From: Saccharum officinarum
Taxonomy: Eukaryota > Streptophyta > Magnoliopsida > Poales > Poaceae
Assembly: GCA_020631735.1 (NCBI GenBank)
Contig: CM036159.1
Coordinates: 98,758,701 to 98,822,700, forward strand
Length of the DNA: 64,000 nt
Direction of reading: 5' to 3'
Made by a program: the position numbers and the translations under genes. Shown here piece after piece: positions 12,401 to 23,368 of this stretch. The stretch's first letter is position 1. The number at the start of each line of letters is the position of its first letter. The notes beneath the pieces were generated by a model that did no database searches, was not told the origin of the DNA, and saw only the letters and a program-made list of their open reading frames with translations.

Positions 12401-14738
12401 CGGGCGGAGTCTTATAGGGTTTTGGACTATAGTGATTCTGTATGTGTTGGTTAAGGACCGACCGTTGCTCGTCTCTCTTGTCATATTGAACGCATGCCTC
12501 ACATTTAGCTGGCTGAATAAGTCATTTCGACCGCGAAGCCAGTAGCACTATTCGGGCTAGGATCTATATGGGTGCGCGTATTGGTGCTGATGGGGGTATG
12601 ACAGGGCACGAAGAGTGAGCCCAAGGGCAGGCGAGGCCTGATTTCTGGCAGTCGGGCGGTCCCTGGGTATTGTGGCTCTAGTTTGTCCCGCGACGTTTAC
12701 CAAAATAATGTCACTGGTGACCTGTAGCTCACTTGATCGGTGAGTGTGGTTTGTGTGAGGAATAAATCACCAGCTAGTTAGGAATCGATTCAAATCGCCA
12801 TCGCTCGTGGATAGTGAGCACTTGACTTGAGTTACGACATCGTAGTAATGTTACTATGGAACACAATGATGGTTATGTTGATGATGTTGGAAATGCTAAA
12901 CCTGAGATGGTAACCTTTGAAGTTAATGGTTAATCAAGTGATTGCTCTAGCATAGGTGCTTACTTAGATTAATTAGGTATAATTAAGTTGATGCTTATAC
13001 TTTAAATGGTCCATATATGATAACTTATGCTCTTCTGCAAAACAAGTCCAGCTAGTCCACCTTATAAAAACCTTGCATACTCCTTGGTGTCATATTATTT
13101 CTAGTTTATGACGGGTAAGTCTAGTTGAGTACCCCTCGTACTCTGGGTTTATTCCCACTTGTTCCAGGTTGTGATGTATCATGGCTACTGCAAGAATTAG
13201 ATGGCTCCTGTCGTAGTGGCAGAGTGTGATCATGGATATGATCCTTCTGAGTTATCTTGTCTCTAATGCTTTTATTGGAAGTTGACCTTGGTGCTGGCAT
13301 GTATTTGAAATAAGGGTGATGTTGGTTTCAAACTACCTTGCTTCCGCTACTTTTGAACTCAATTTGTAATATTATGTCAAACTTAGATGTATGTTGAACT
13401 ACTTACAAAATGGATGTAACATATGACTTGTTAGGTTGAACCACTATGATCTTGGCTTGTATGTTGGTTGGTTTGAAATTCCTCGCGATTTTATTGGACT
13501 ACCAGAGTTATTTGGGTTCAAGTATGACAATTTGATCACTTTGGTGATTGATTTTATACTTGTGCTCTTATAATTTGGGTGGTTCCATTATAGATTATTA
13601 TTATTATCATAAATCTCAAAATGAAATGGTGGAAAGGAAATGGTGATCAGGTAGGGATGTGGTATGGGTATTGATGGGTATAACAGGTTGTGTCCCGTGG
13701 CCACGGGGCATAGCTTGGTTGCACTATTTTCCCTGTCTATATCGATTAAGGACCGTCCATTGCATGGACTCTGGTCAAGTCACAGACTTATTATCCCGAG
13801 CACATACTTATTTATGGGAATAGGAAGGCTTGTTACTCTCTTATCATGGGCTCCGGCTCTTTCCAGACCGACTGATTGGAGGTGGGGATAGGTGGAGGTC
13901 TAAGCACCACTTTGAGGCCCGACCTTAAGTGTGGGGGCTTGAAGTCCAAGTTTAGACAGGGACCTAGAACCCTTGACAGGAGTGGAATGGGTTGGTCTCG
14001 CTTGTGCCTGGGGTGCAAGCGAGGCGTGTGTTTTTCGGGGTACCCAGCTAAGCACATTGATTCGCGAATCGCCATTTCTACGTGACGGTACGGCTTGACT
14101 ACGCTTTGGCACCGTAGTAAGAACTGGCATATGAAAGATGGAAAAATAGCTCTGATTGCTCAACCCTTGCTTGAATATAGAACATGTGCTTACATAGAAT
14201 GTTGGATAATGAATAAAACATGGCTGCTAATAATCTAAGGACACACTCTTAGTATTGCTTTCCGCAAATAAGAAACCCACAAGTCATAAAGCCTATCATA
14301 TTCCTTGAGAGTCAGGAAATATATCCCCTAGTCGGGTAAGTCTTGCGAGTATATTGTGTACTCAGGGTTTATTTTACCCTTGTTGCAGGTGCACCTTGAG
14401 AAGTTATGCCTTGTGTGGAGGATTCTTTTGGTGGGCACAGACGGATCCTTATATCGTACCGCTAGATGTTTATTTTATTTCCCCTGTTTAAATTATCGCA
14501 CTCTGAACTCTGGTATTGTAATAAATGATTTTCTGAGACTCTATGTTGTATGAATGAACTAAGTATTATAAGCTTGTACTCATTATTGGGTCCTAGATGT
14601 AAAATGTGGATTGTTCGAGTTCTCCCGTTGGGTGTGCTCGATAGAACTGCTCGATTTAGCTCCCTTTCGGGGTACTTAGTGTCTAGTGGAAGACAAGTGC
14701 ATCCGAAAGCGTGTTAAATCGGGCGGTCCTACCACATT
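9428..14738 (+). mobile_element. Probable Ty3-gypsy LTR-type non-coding sequence
   Basis: I see no credible gene in these 5.3 kb. The composition is that of a long grass gypsy LTR. A GC-rich stretch (~9950-10520) is followed by a long AT-rich section with phrases such as GAAAATGCATAGTAATTCAT, then blocks resembling each other at ~13110-13180 and ~14335-14395 (GGGTAAGTCT... CAGGGTTTATTTT...TTGTTGCAG). A plausible LTR end is ...CGGTCCTACCACA at 14738. The left end is lost in the N gap and no internal coding region is present. The assignment rests on recognised style rather than alignment, and the similar blocks may mean two related fragments. Confidence 0.4.
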
Positions 14739-14893
14739 GAACATGTTGTATTGAGGTTATATATTCATGTCATATTTGTGTATGGATTGCATCAAAAATT
14801 AGGGGAAACTATACCAAAATTTTCTGCCTAAAGTACATTTGTGCAATACACCTATAGCATCTAGCGTTTATAGTGATTTATCATGTCACCGTC

Positions 14894-15100
14894 AAATAGG
14901 CTTTTCAATAATCGAATCTAGGCTTTTTAGTGTCCTTTGAAATAGAGATTGAAGTCTGAATTTGAATAGGCTTTTCAGTAAAGGAATCTAGGTTTTCCAG
15001 TGTCCTTCAAAATAGTCATTAAAGTCTAAATTCGAATAGGCTTTTAGTAAAGGAATCTAGGTTTTCAAGTGTCCTTCATGTAGTCTGAATTCGAATATGT
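14894..15100 (+). repeat. Three-copy tandem repeat, ~60-70 bp unit
   Basis: The unit starts AATAGGCTTTT, continues AGTAAAGGAATCTAGG, TTTTCCAGTGTCCTTC and ends AGTCTGAATTCG. Copies begin near 14895, 14967 and 15036, and the last is shortened. The repeat lies directly upstream of the exon at 15143, possibly in its intron. Confidence 0.75.
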
Positions 15101-15142
15101 TTCTTGAATACCCTTACAACTCACAGGACATACTTATTATAG

Positions 15143-15466
15143 TATTCTGAGTCCAAAGAAAACTATGGATTCACCAGGTGGGTCAATCCTCGACCAATTT
15201 ATCCGCATCAGCAGTACATCTACTTCCTACAGGACTATATCTTCAATCTAGAAAGGAAAGTTACCAGCGGCTACAAGGAAGCCGAAGACGACGAGAACAA
15301 CAATGGTGCAGATTCATAGGAGGCACTCTGCAATGATCCATATTGCACCTGCCCTAATCACAAGAACAAGGAGACTCCACCACCACCCCCACCATCATCA
15401 CCACCAACAATGGGAGGCTACTATGGAGAAGGTGCAACACAATTTTCTATGTGGCCACACTACTAG
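15143..15466 (+). pseudogene. Last exon of a transposon-associated gene, one in-frame stop
   Basis: In one frame this stretch reads as a coherent protein end. It contains RWVNPRPIYPHQQYIYFLQ, then DYIFNLERKV, an acidic Asp/Glu/Asn stretch, a TAG at 15317-15319, a Cys-rich piece (CNDPYCTCPNH), a run of six prolines, and GEGATQFSMWPHY before TAG at 15464. An acceptor-like ...TTATTATAG precedes it at 15142. Composition and neighbours suggest a gene of a grass DNA transposon, but I cannot name the family with certainty. It points towards the minus-strand gene ending at 16008, a convergent arrangement like that of the two genes of autonomous Mutator elements. The single stop makes it a probable pseudogene. 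Confidence 0.5.
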
Positions 15467-16007
15467 GATGAACCTATCTTATCCACATTCCACATCCATG
15501 TGTTTGTTGTTTGATTTAATTATCTAAGGCATGTTAGGTTTAGTCGAAGGAACAATGTACCCTTGTTTGGTACATGTTCTCACATACCATTTCGTGTGCT
15601 TGTTGTTCGCTTCAATTGCCTAAGGTATGTTAGGTTTAGTCTAGGACCTCTGTACTCTAGTTTGGTACATGTTCTCACATGCCATTTCATGTGTTGTGCG
15701 TGTTGAATTATGTAATGCACTACTTCATTAGGTTTTATTTGCAGTATGTGAACTCATTTCACTATGTCTACAATATTAAACTGAATATTATGATCACATA
15801 ATGAAAACAATAACACAATAAAAAGTCCAATACTAGGGCACATTAAAAACACAATAATACTAGAAGTACATGCCGACAAACTAAATAACGCAGTACATGA
15901 CCTAAGTACGCCCATACATAAAGTGTATTACATGACAACACAATGAAAAGTCTAAGACTAGACAACATTATTCATGAATAAACCATAGAACTAGCAAGTC
16001 ATGGAGA
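15467..16007. other. Intergenic stretch between two convergent transposon genes
   Basis: This AT-rich DNA has no open frame of note. A short phrase (AAGGCATGTTAGGTTTAGTC...TTTGGTACATGTTCTCACAT) occurs twice in direct orientation, near 15525 and 15622. It probably holds the two opposing 3' untranslated regions. Confidence 0.5.
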
Positions 16008-16101
16008 CTACTGAGTGCAACGAGGCCATTTTCCCTTTCTTAGGGCATCGGGATTCTCCTCCATCGCTACTTTCGCTTGGCGCTCAAGCTTCTTCTCCCT
16101 C

Positions 16102-16164
16102 TGAAAGGTCCTAATTTGCTAGAGGGGGTGAATAGCCTAATTTAAAATCTACAAAACACTAGGC
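16102..16164 (-). mobile_element. Remnant of the 3' LTR of copia element 2 (last ~63 bp)
   Basis: Bases 16102-16164 match the first ~63 bases of 20110 onward (same orientation in the window) with few changes. Reverse-transcriptase coding sequence follows directly. The remaining ~1.9 kb of this LTR is missing. Confidence 0.85.
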
Positions 16165-17990
16165 ACTTCAACTAACTCCCATACTTGATTTCTTTTGAAG
16201 TTGTTTAGCTCTTCATGCATAGCATTGACCCAATCAACATCCTTCAAAGCTTCATCTATCTTCTTAGGTTCAATGGATGATACAAATGAGAAGTGTCCAC
16301 AAAACGATACCAATCTTGATCTTGTTTGTACACCTCTTGATATATCACCAATTATAGAATCCAATGGATAAGCTCTTGCAATATTTGTAGGTTGGAGTAC
16401 TTGAACTTAATTGCTTGCACTTGGTTGGTCATTTGGTTAAGATGATATACTAGCCACTTATTGATCTTGCACTTGAAATGATGTACTAGCTTGATATTGA
16501 TCATGAGAACCACTAGCTTGCACATTTAAGTTAGAGAGCACTTGATCTTTGTCATCTTCAACTTCAATCACTTCTCTAGGCCTTATGTCACCAACATCCA
16601 TCTTCTTCATTGCATTAGCCAATTGAGTGCCTCTCACATCATCTAGATTCTCATCTTCCTCTTGGAAACCATTGGTTTCATCAAATTCTACATCATTAAC
16701 TTCTTCAAGAGTACCACTAGCCAAATTCCAAACTCTATATGCCTTACTAGTAGTGAAGTAACCAAGCAAGAAACCTTCATCACATTTCTTCTCAAACTTG
16801 CTCAATCTTGTGTCTTTCTTCAATATATAGCATTTGCAACCAAAAACCCAAAAATATGCACTATTGGGCTTTCTTCTATTCAAGAGCTCATATGGTGTCT
16901 TTTTCATCATAGGGTGACAATAGAGTCGGTTGCTATAGTAGCAAGCCGTGTTGATTGGTTTGGCCAAAATAAACGACTCACATTGTACTCACTCAACATT
17001 GATCTTGCCATGTCAATCAATGTTCTATTCTTCCTCTCAACTAGGCCATTTGATTGTAGAGTATACTTAGCCAAGAATTGATGCCTAATTCCAAACTCAT
17101 CACATAAATCATCAACTCTTGTTTTCTTAAACTCACTTCCATTGTCACTTCTCATTTTCTTGACGGTGGTCTCAAATCATTGTGAATTTTCTTGATGACT
17201 GTCTTGAAGGTTGCAAACACATCACTCTTGTCAACAAGAAAGAACACCCATGTATATCTAGTAAAATCATCCACAATCATAAATTCATATTTGTTTCCAC
17301 CAATGCTAGTGTATGTGGTTGGTCCAAATAAATCCATATGCAATAATTCAAATGGCTTGGATGTGCTCATCATGCTCTTCTTAGGATGTGTGTTGCCAAC
17401 TTGCTTTTCGACTTGACATGCACTACATAGCTTATCCTTCTCAAATGTGACATCCTTCAAGCCTCTAACTAGATCATGTTTAATCAATTTATTTAATTGT
17501 TTCATTCCAATATGACTAAGTCTTTTATGCCATAATCAACCCATCCTAGACTTAGTGAGTAAACATGTTGATAATTGAGCTTCTCTAGCATTGAAATCAA
17601 CAAAGTATAGATTCTCATATCTAAATCTTTTGAATATCAAGTTAGAGCCATCTACACTTATGATCTCTACATCATCAACTCCAAATATGCACTTGAAATC
17701 GAGATCACAAAGTTGAGCTACCGACAATAGGTTGAAGTTCAAGATCTCTACTAGTAGCACATTGGAAATGTTCAAGTCATTGAATATTGCAATCTTACCA
17801 AGCCCTTTGACCTTGCCTTTGCCATTATCACCAAATGTGACACTATCAACCCCATTATCATCATTTTCATTGATTGAATTGAACAATCTTGAATCACCGG
17901 TCATGTGTTATGTGCACCCACTATCAAGCACTCAATACCTTCCTCCGGCTTTGAAATTGACCTACAAAAGAAGATCGATTCTTTTTAGGT
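16165..17990 (-). pseudogene. pol: Truncated copia pol of element 2 (protease, integrase, RT start)
   Basis: Read right to left, a protease region has LDSG near 17925 followed at once by an in-frame stop. LNFNLLSVAQLCDL and a GAG-pre-integrase region come next (17505 onward, CSACQ), then integrase with HMDLFGP, VDDFTRYTWVFF and RSDNGSEF, spread over overlapping frames at 17505-17152 and 17155-16907. The integrase C-terminal part follows (16967-16458). Finally comes the RT start ([20 protein letters not shown]) at 16364-16165. RT catalytic motifs and RNase H are absent because of the internal deletion. Several frameshifts are present, so it is not functional. Confidence 0.88.
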
Positions 17991-17998
17991 ACCCAAAC

Positions 17999-20049
17999 TT
18001 ACTTGGATTCTTGAAGGTTAATTACTAAGGATTTTGGTACCCAAATGACTTTCTTCTTTAATCCCATAATTGGTGTACCAATGAACTTAGCCTTCACACC
18101 ATTTACACCCTTAGTAAGCAAATAACAAGAGTCAAACTTGATTGAGGATACATTAGCATTCTTGTTTTTGTTCTTGCAATATTGCTCTACGTGCCCAACT
18201 TGCTTGCATCTATTGCAAAAATGATCATTGCTCTTCACAAAGCTAGCTTTGGGAGTGGCAAAGGCCGCCTTGTCTTTCTTGGGGTATAGTCTAATCCCTC
18301 TTTGTTAATAGAGAACCTTTGACTACCCAGCCACTTTAGCAAGTGGGCCTCACCACCATAGGCCTTGCCTAGGGCGTGAGTGAGCTCATCCATCTCTCTC
18401 TTGAGAGTCTCATTGTCAACCATTAGTGAGACATCACAAGTGGAACCATCACTAGTAGTAGAGGTAGAAATGGTGGTGGTAGTGGATGATGAGCTACATA
18501 ATGGGTTAGTGGGAGCAATAATAATGGGTTCACAAAAAGATTCATCAATTAAGTCACATGTTATGCCCACATCACATGATAGTATTACCCTTTTCTTATC
18601 TTGTTCAAGGAGCAAGGAGTGAGCTTTTTTAAGCTTGGTGTGAGCTTTGCCAAGCTTCTCATGGGCTTCCTCTAGCCTCTCATGAGTAGCATTGAGATCA
18701 TCAAAGGATTGCTCAAGAGCATCAAGCTTCTTTTGCAAATTTTTGCACTTCTTGTTCTTCTTGTTAATTATTGAATTAGCTTGTTCTAGCATGTCCATGA
18801 GTTGTTCATTAGAGAATTCATTATCATCATCACTATCACTTTCACATGCACTATCATCACTCTCATCATATTTTATCTTAGAGCCCTTGGCCGCCATGAA
18901 GCATAATGAAGTGTCAAATAGTGAAGGCTTGTTGTTGATAGCAATGCTTGCTAGAGCCTTCTTCTTGGATGCCTTGTCATCATCACTTGAATCATCATCG
19001 GTAGAGGCATCACTATCCCATGTGACAACATAGGATCCACCCTTCTTCTTGAAGGTCATTTTCTTCTCTTTCTTCTCCTTCTTTTCTTTCTTTTCTTTCT
19101 TGCTCTTCTTCTTCTTCTCATTGTCCTCATTGTCACTATTGTAAGAACAATCCACCACAATATGATCGGGACTCTTGCACTTATAGCACAATCTAGCATA
19201 TTCCTTGTTCTTGGAGTGATCTCTTCTTTTTCTTGTATGATATCCCTTCTTCTTCTTCATCTTGCCAAACTTATGCATAAAGAGAGCTAGAGCTTCATCA
19301 TCACTATCATCATTGGAGCACTCCTCATCACTTGAATCTTCCTTCTTGGCTTTGTCCTTGCTCTTGTTCTTGGAGGATGAAGTATTGGCTTTGAATGCCA
19401 CACTTTTCTTCTTCTTGTCTTCCTCTTTCATGACCTCATCATCATCATCATTGTATTGATCTTCAGTTATGACATCTCTAAGTATCTTATTGGGAGATAC
19501 ATCCTTCAATCCACCTCTAAAGATGATAGTTCTCAATGTCTTAAATCTCTTGGGCAAACACATTAAGAACTTGTGAGAAAAGTCCTTATCCTTCACTTTC
19601 TCACCTAAACTCTTGAGATCATTGATGATTACTTGGAGCCTATAGAACATCTTCGGAATTGACTCATCATCCTTCATCTTGAAGTTGGATAGTTTGTCTT
19701 TGAGCATGTAGAGCTTGGCACTTTTTACTATTGAAGTACCCTCATATGTTTCCTCTAATCTCACCCAAACTTCACTCGCCTTCTCAAGATCTTTGATTTG
19801 CTCAAACACCTTTGAATTAATGCCATTGTATATGGTGTTGAGTACCATGGTATTGCATTGCTTGTTAATCTTGTCATTGTCAGTGAGATTGGTAGGGTCA
19901 AGAATCACAAACTCATTATCTACCACATCCCACACCTTGTTATTGATTGAACCAAGGTACATCTTCATCTTTCTCTTCCAATAGTCAAATGATGTGCCAT
20001 CAAAGAATAGTGGTTTACCTCCAATATGGTTGAACACAATTTGAGCCAT
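17999..20049 (-). pseudogene. gag: copia gag of element 2, long open frame then frameshift
   Basis: ATG at 20049 opens a 604-codon frame to 18235 (MAQIVFNHIGGKPLFFDG). It holds the retrotransposon gag region, a first zinc knuckle (CYKCKSPDHIVVDC), long Lys/Glu runs, an acidic Ser/Asp region and coiled-coil heptads. Near 18280 a frameshift changes the protein end. The second knuckle (CNRCKQVGHVEQYC) continues in another frame at 18238-17999. The open part is longer than in element 1, so this copy kept its gag better despite losing most of pol. Confidence 0.9.
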
Positions 20050-20095
20050 CTTTTGTGCACCGAGGTTGTTAAGCCTTGATTAAATGGTGACCATG

Positions 20096-20107
20096 GCCCT
20101 GATACCA
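20096..20107 (-). other. Primer binding site of copia element 2
   Basis: On the minus strand this reads TGGTATCAGGGC, one base different from TGGTATCAGAGC of element 1, two bases after the LTR end. Confidence 0.85.
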
Positions 20108-20109
20108 CT

Positions 20110-22104
20110 TGAAAGGTCCTAATTGGCTAGAGGGGGGTAAATAGCCTAATTTAAAATATACAAAATACTTGGCAAACTTATTAGACAACTAATTAGCTAT
20201 AAAGCTTTTTGCACTAGCTCTAACAAGTGTTGTAAGCCACCTATCCCAACATTCTAGTTGTTATAATCTCTAAGTCTATCAATGGCTAAGTTACTACGAG
20301 CTCTCAAAAGCTAGCTACACTAAAGAGCTCAACTAGGTGAGAAGCTACACTAGCAAAGGTAATACAAGCTCTCAAAACTAATTACACTAAAGAGCTTGTT
20401 ATAACTAGTTTGCGAGAATATAAATAAGAGGAATGTGATCTTTATACCGCCACATCGAGGAATGAACCAATCACAATAAGAAGAAGACCAATCACCGAGA
20501 GAAATCCAATGAATCAATCACAATGGAGACACACAATTTTTCTCCCGAGGTTTATGTGCTTGCCGGCACGCTAGTCCCCATTATGTCGACCAACACTTGG
20601 TGGTTTGGCGGCTAAGAGGTGTTGCACGAACCTCATCCACACGTTGGACACCGCAAGAACCGACCTACAAGTGAGGTAACTCAATGACACGAGCAATCCA
20701 CTAGAGTTACCTTTCGGCTCTCCATCGGGGAAGGTACAAAACCCCTCACAATCACCGAAGTCGGCCACGAACAATCACCAACACGTGCCGGACCTCCACC
20801 GCTGCTCCAAGCCATCTAGGTGGCGGTAACCACCAAGAGTAATAAGAAATCTGCAGCTACAACGATCCCCAAGTGCCACTAGATGCAATCACTCAAGCAA
20901 ATGCACTAGGAATCACTCATAATCTCACTTTGATAATGAATCAAGGATGGAGATAAGTGGGAGGTGTTTGCTTAGGCTCACAAGGATGTCAAGTATGTCA
21001 AAGTGCCAAGAGAGATGCCTGGGAGCTGGCCAAACACTATTTATAGAGCCCCCAAAGAAAGAGCCGTTGGCTCACTGATTGGGCTCTGCTCGTGCCGACC
21101 AGACGCGCTGGTCAGGTTGACCAGACGCAGACGCCCAGCATTCGTTCATGCATCTGCCGCCACGTGGCCACCATGTTCAAGCGTGGCCACCCGATCCCAA
21201 TGGTCAAAGCGAACAGTGCTTCATAGTTAAGTTGCGACCGGACTCGCCGGTGGAAACGACCTGACTCCGTGCCCCCAGAGTCCGATCAACTCCAGTAAGG
21301 TACCAGAGAGGAAAAACAGTGACCAGATCACAGTTGACCTGACATGCCCGGCGTCCAGTCGACGCCCAGCTCCTCTCCTGCGCTCGCCTGAGGCTGATGT
21401 CACCGTACGTCATGGATGACCTGACGCGCACCCTGCGCGTCCGTTCGCATCGTCGCGCCATTATAGCAAAGAGGGACCGGACGCGCAGGAGGCAGCGTCT
21501 GGTCGCTCCTCGGCCCCTCGGCCAACTGAGCCGTGCCGCGCTATAATTGACCGGACACAGGGTCCAGTGTCCGGTCGAGCTGACGCCCGCGTCCGGTCAG
21601 GGTGCAGCCCCTCCTTTTCTTTTTTCTAAGTCTGCGACCGTTTCACCCTTGCTTCTAACTTGCTAACCACAAAGTGTAGAACTTGTGTGCACATGTGTTA
21701 GCATTTTTCAAAGCATTTTACAAGGGTCACATGTTAGCACACTAGGTTCCTAAATGCAATGCATGAATCATGTCATCTAGTGGCACTCTATAAACCGTTT
21801 AGCCAAAGATTTCCCCTCTTTATAGTACGGCTATCGAACCTAAGTCACTCACACCCTCTATGGTGTCTTGAGTGCAAAACAAAAATGGCTCCTATCAATA
21901 TACCTTTGCCTTAAGCCCATTTTTGTTTTTCTCTTTCTTCTTTTCCAAATAATGAGCACTTGATCATCTATGTCAATCATCATCTTCATAAACTATCTTC
22001 TAGCTTCATCACCTAGAATGTACCAATCTTATATAACTCACACACTTAACATAAAGGTTAGTATTATGTTTCATTAATTATCCAAAACTAAACTAAGACT
22101 TTCA
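20110..22104 (-). mobile_element. 5' LTR of copia element 2
   Basis: This ~2.0 kb LTR runs on the minus strand from TGAAAGTCTTAG (22104) to ...CCTTTCA (20110). A TATA-like CTATAAATA (complement at ~21042-21050) has a decayed CG-rich motif array upstream of it (21060-21610). The overall plan is the same as the LTR at 7352-9327. Confidence 0.88.
21060..21610 (-). repeat. Decayed CG-rich GACCGGACGCG motif array in LTR of element 2
   Basis: Copies and near-copies of GACC(G/A)GACGCG and its complement are scattered here, for example GACCAGACGCG near 21098, GACCGGACGCGCAGG near 21475 and CGCGTCCGGTCAG near 21588. Many carry C-to-T or G-to-A changes, as expected from decay of methylated CG. The position relative to the TATA box matches the array at 7930-8390. 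Confidence 0.65.
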
Positions 22105-23024
22105 CCCTCTTCTCCCTGTATGCAGCAACACGTCTCTTTTCTTCTTTTCCTTGTGCTCCTTTTCTGCAGCCTCCTCTCTGCGTCTTTTCTCCATCATCTC
22201 CTTGTCTTCTGCCTCCCACCACAACAGTTTTGCATCCATTCCTTATCTTCACGCTTGATCTCAGTGTCGATCCATTGCTCAAAATCACAGAGCGGTGGAG
22301 GGGTCTGCAACAAATACAATTGTTACAAAACAAATAAATCATGCAAGATTTCATATGACAAAAAATAATTATTACACAACATCAATTCCTCACCATCTTG
22401 TTAATGCGGCGCTGATGAAGTGTAGGCTCAAATGCAAAATTAGAACACATCCAATACATCTGCCTATACGTGTCCTCTTCATCGGACTGGGCTACCTTGC
22501 AAGGATCACTGCAAAAGCACATGGGCACTAGAACACCACTAGGCAGAGGCAATAGGTCGAAGGCATTTCCGGTCATCCGGCCATAACTACAATTCAACTA
22601 ATTTCGTTTTAAGAACCGAAAGCAATTAACATTAAACCATAAACCTAGGGTTTCCCATTTGATGCACACTAATGAACCTATAATATAACAAGATGCGCTG
22701 AGGTTACCTTGGTTTGCTAGCTTTTTCAAGCCTTGGCATCCTACGGTTGTATAATACAAATATTAAAAATTACATGAAACCCTAAGTAATGACGACTCTT
22801 AAGTTAAAAAATACGATTAATATATACCGAATCGATGCAAAAAACTAGAAGGGGAGCGATGATACCTTGCTCTCGAAGATGTACAGATCAAATCCAAGTT
22901 TCTAAGGTCCAATATGTCGATTCGTGAGGTAGGGAGAAGTGGGGAGAGCAAAAACCCGAGAGGGAGGAGGAAGAAAAGGAAGAAGCCTTTGCCAGAAAGG
23001 TTGGGCGCTGGTTTAAAACATAGC

Positions 23025-23090
23025 TTTGGCGCCATAGATCTTGGCGCCATGCTCGGCGCCAATGATCTAGGCGCCATGATCTATGGCACC
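23025..23090. repeat. Cluster of GGCGCC palindromes
   Basis: GGCGCC occurs four times in ~60 bases (CTTTGGCGCCATAGATC, TTGGCGCCATG, TCGGCGCCAATG, TAGGCGCCATG), followed by a mutated copy, ATGGCACCG. AGATC/GATCT words alternate with it. It lies upstream of the start of the minus-strand GRF-like gene, in a likely promoter or 5' untranslated position. Confidence 0.7.
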
Positions 23091-23368
23091 GAGGTGGCTG
23101 TCATGTCATCGCCACGTCTGCGTCGACGCTTACGTCAGCCCAAGACCTTGGCGTCAAATTTACTGGCGTCGAAATGTGTAAGCTCGATGCCAATAACAAC
23201 AACGCCGAGATGAGGATCTATTTTTTGAAAGGATACCGCCAGGGACATATTTGTGGAAATCTTTTGAAAAAGGGCAAAAAAATTGGCTTTCCCGTATGTA
23301 GGATCCGCATGTTAGATTATAAGCTTTGTTCGCTTGTCTTTTAATCCGTACTTTTCAGCTTGTTTTTT

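Larger units (their letters stand above)
16102..22104 (-). mobile_element. Ty1-copia element 2, internally deleted, 5-bp TSD CCCTC
   Basis: The element lies in reverse orientation. Its ends are TGAAAGGTCC at 16102 and TTTCA at 22104, flanked by CCCTC at 16097-16101 and 22105-22109. It has a full 5' LTR (20110-22104), primer site, gag and the first part of pol, but stops in reverse transcriptase. Only ~63 bp of the 3' LTR remain. It belongs to the same Maximus/SIRE-like family as element 1, with closely similar gag and integrase. Confidence 0.9.
16008..22739 (-). pseudogene. GRF-type zinc-finger-like gene split by copia element 2
   Basis: Four pieces on the minus strand form one gene. Exon 1 (22739-22708) starts MPRLEKASKP. 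Exon 2 (22586-22394) reads PLPSGVLVPMCFCSDPCKV, with further Cys in YWMCSNFAFEP. Exon 3 (22304-22105, resuming at 16101-16008) starts TPPPLCDFEQWIDTEIK and ends NPDALRKGKWPRCTQ-stop. Introns have GT/AG ends. Exons 1 plus 2 total 225 bases, so exon 3 begins in phase. The Cys pattern ending in CDFEQWIDTE resembles the plant GRF zinc-finger region found in transposon-associated proteins, and a charged coiled-coil tail follows. The copia element sits in exon 3 with CCCTC duplicated. Two small indels in exon 3, after DKEWMQ and near KEKKKR, also shift the frame, so the gene was probably already decaying. Its role is unknown. Confidence 0.55.
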
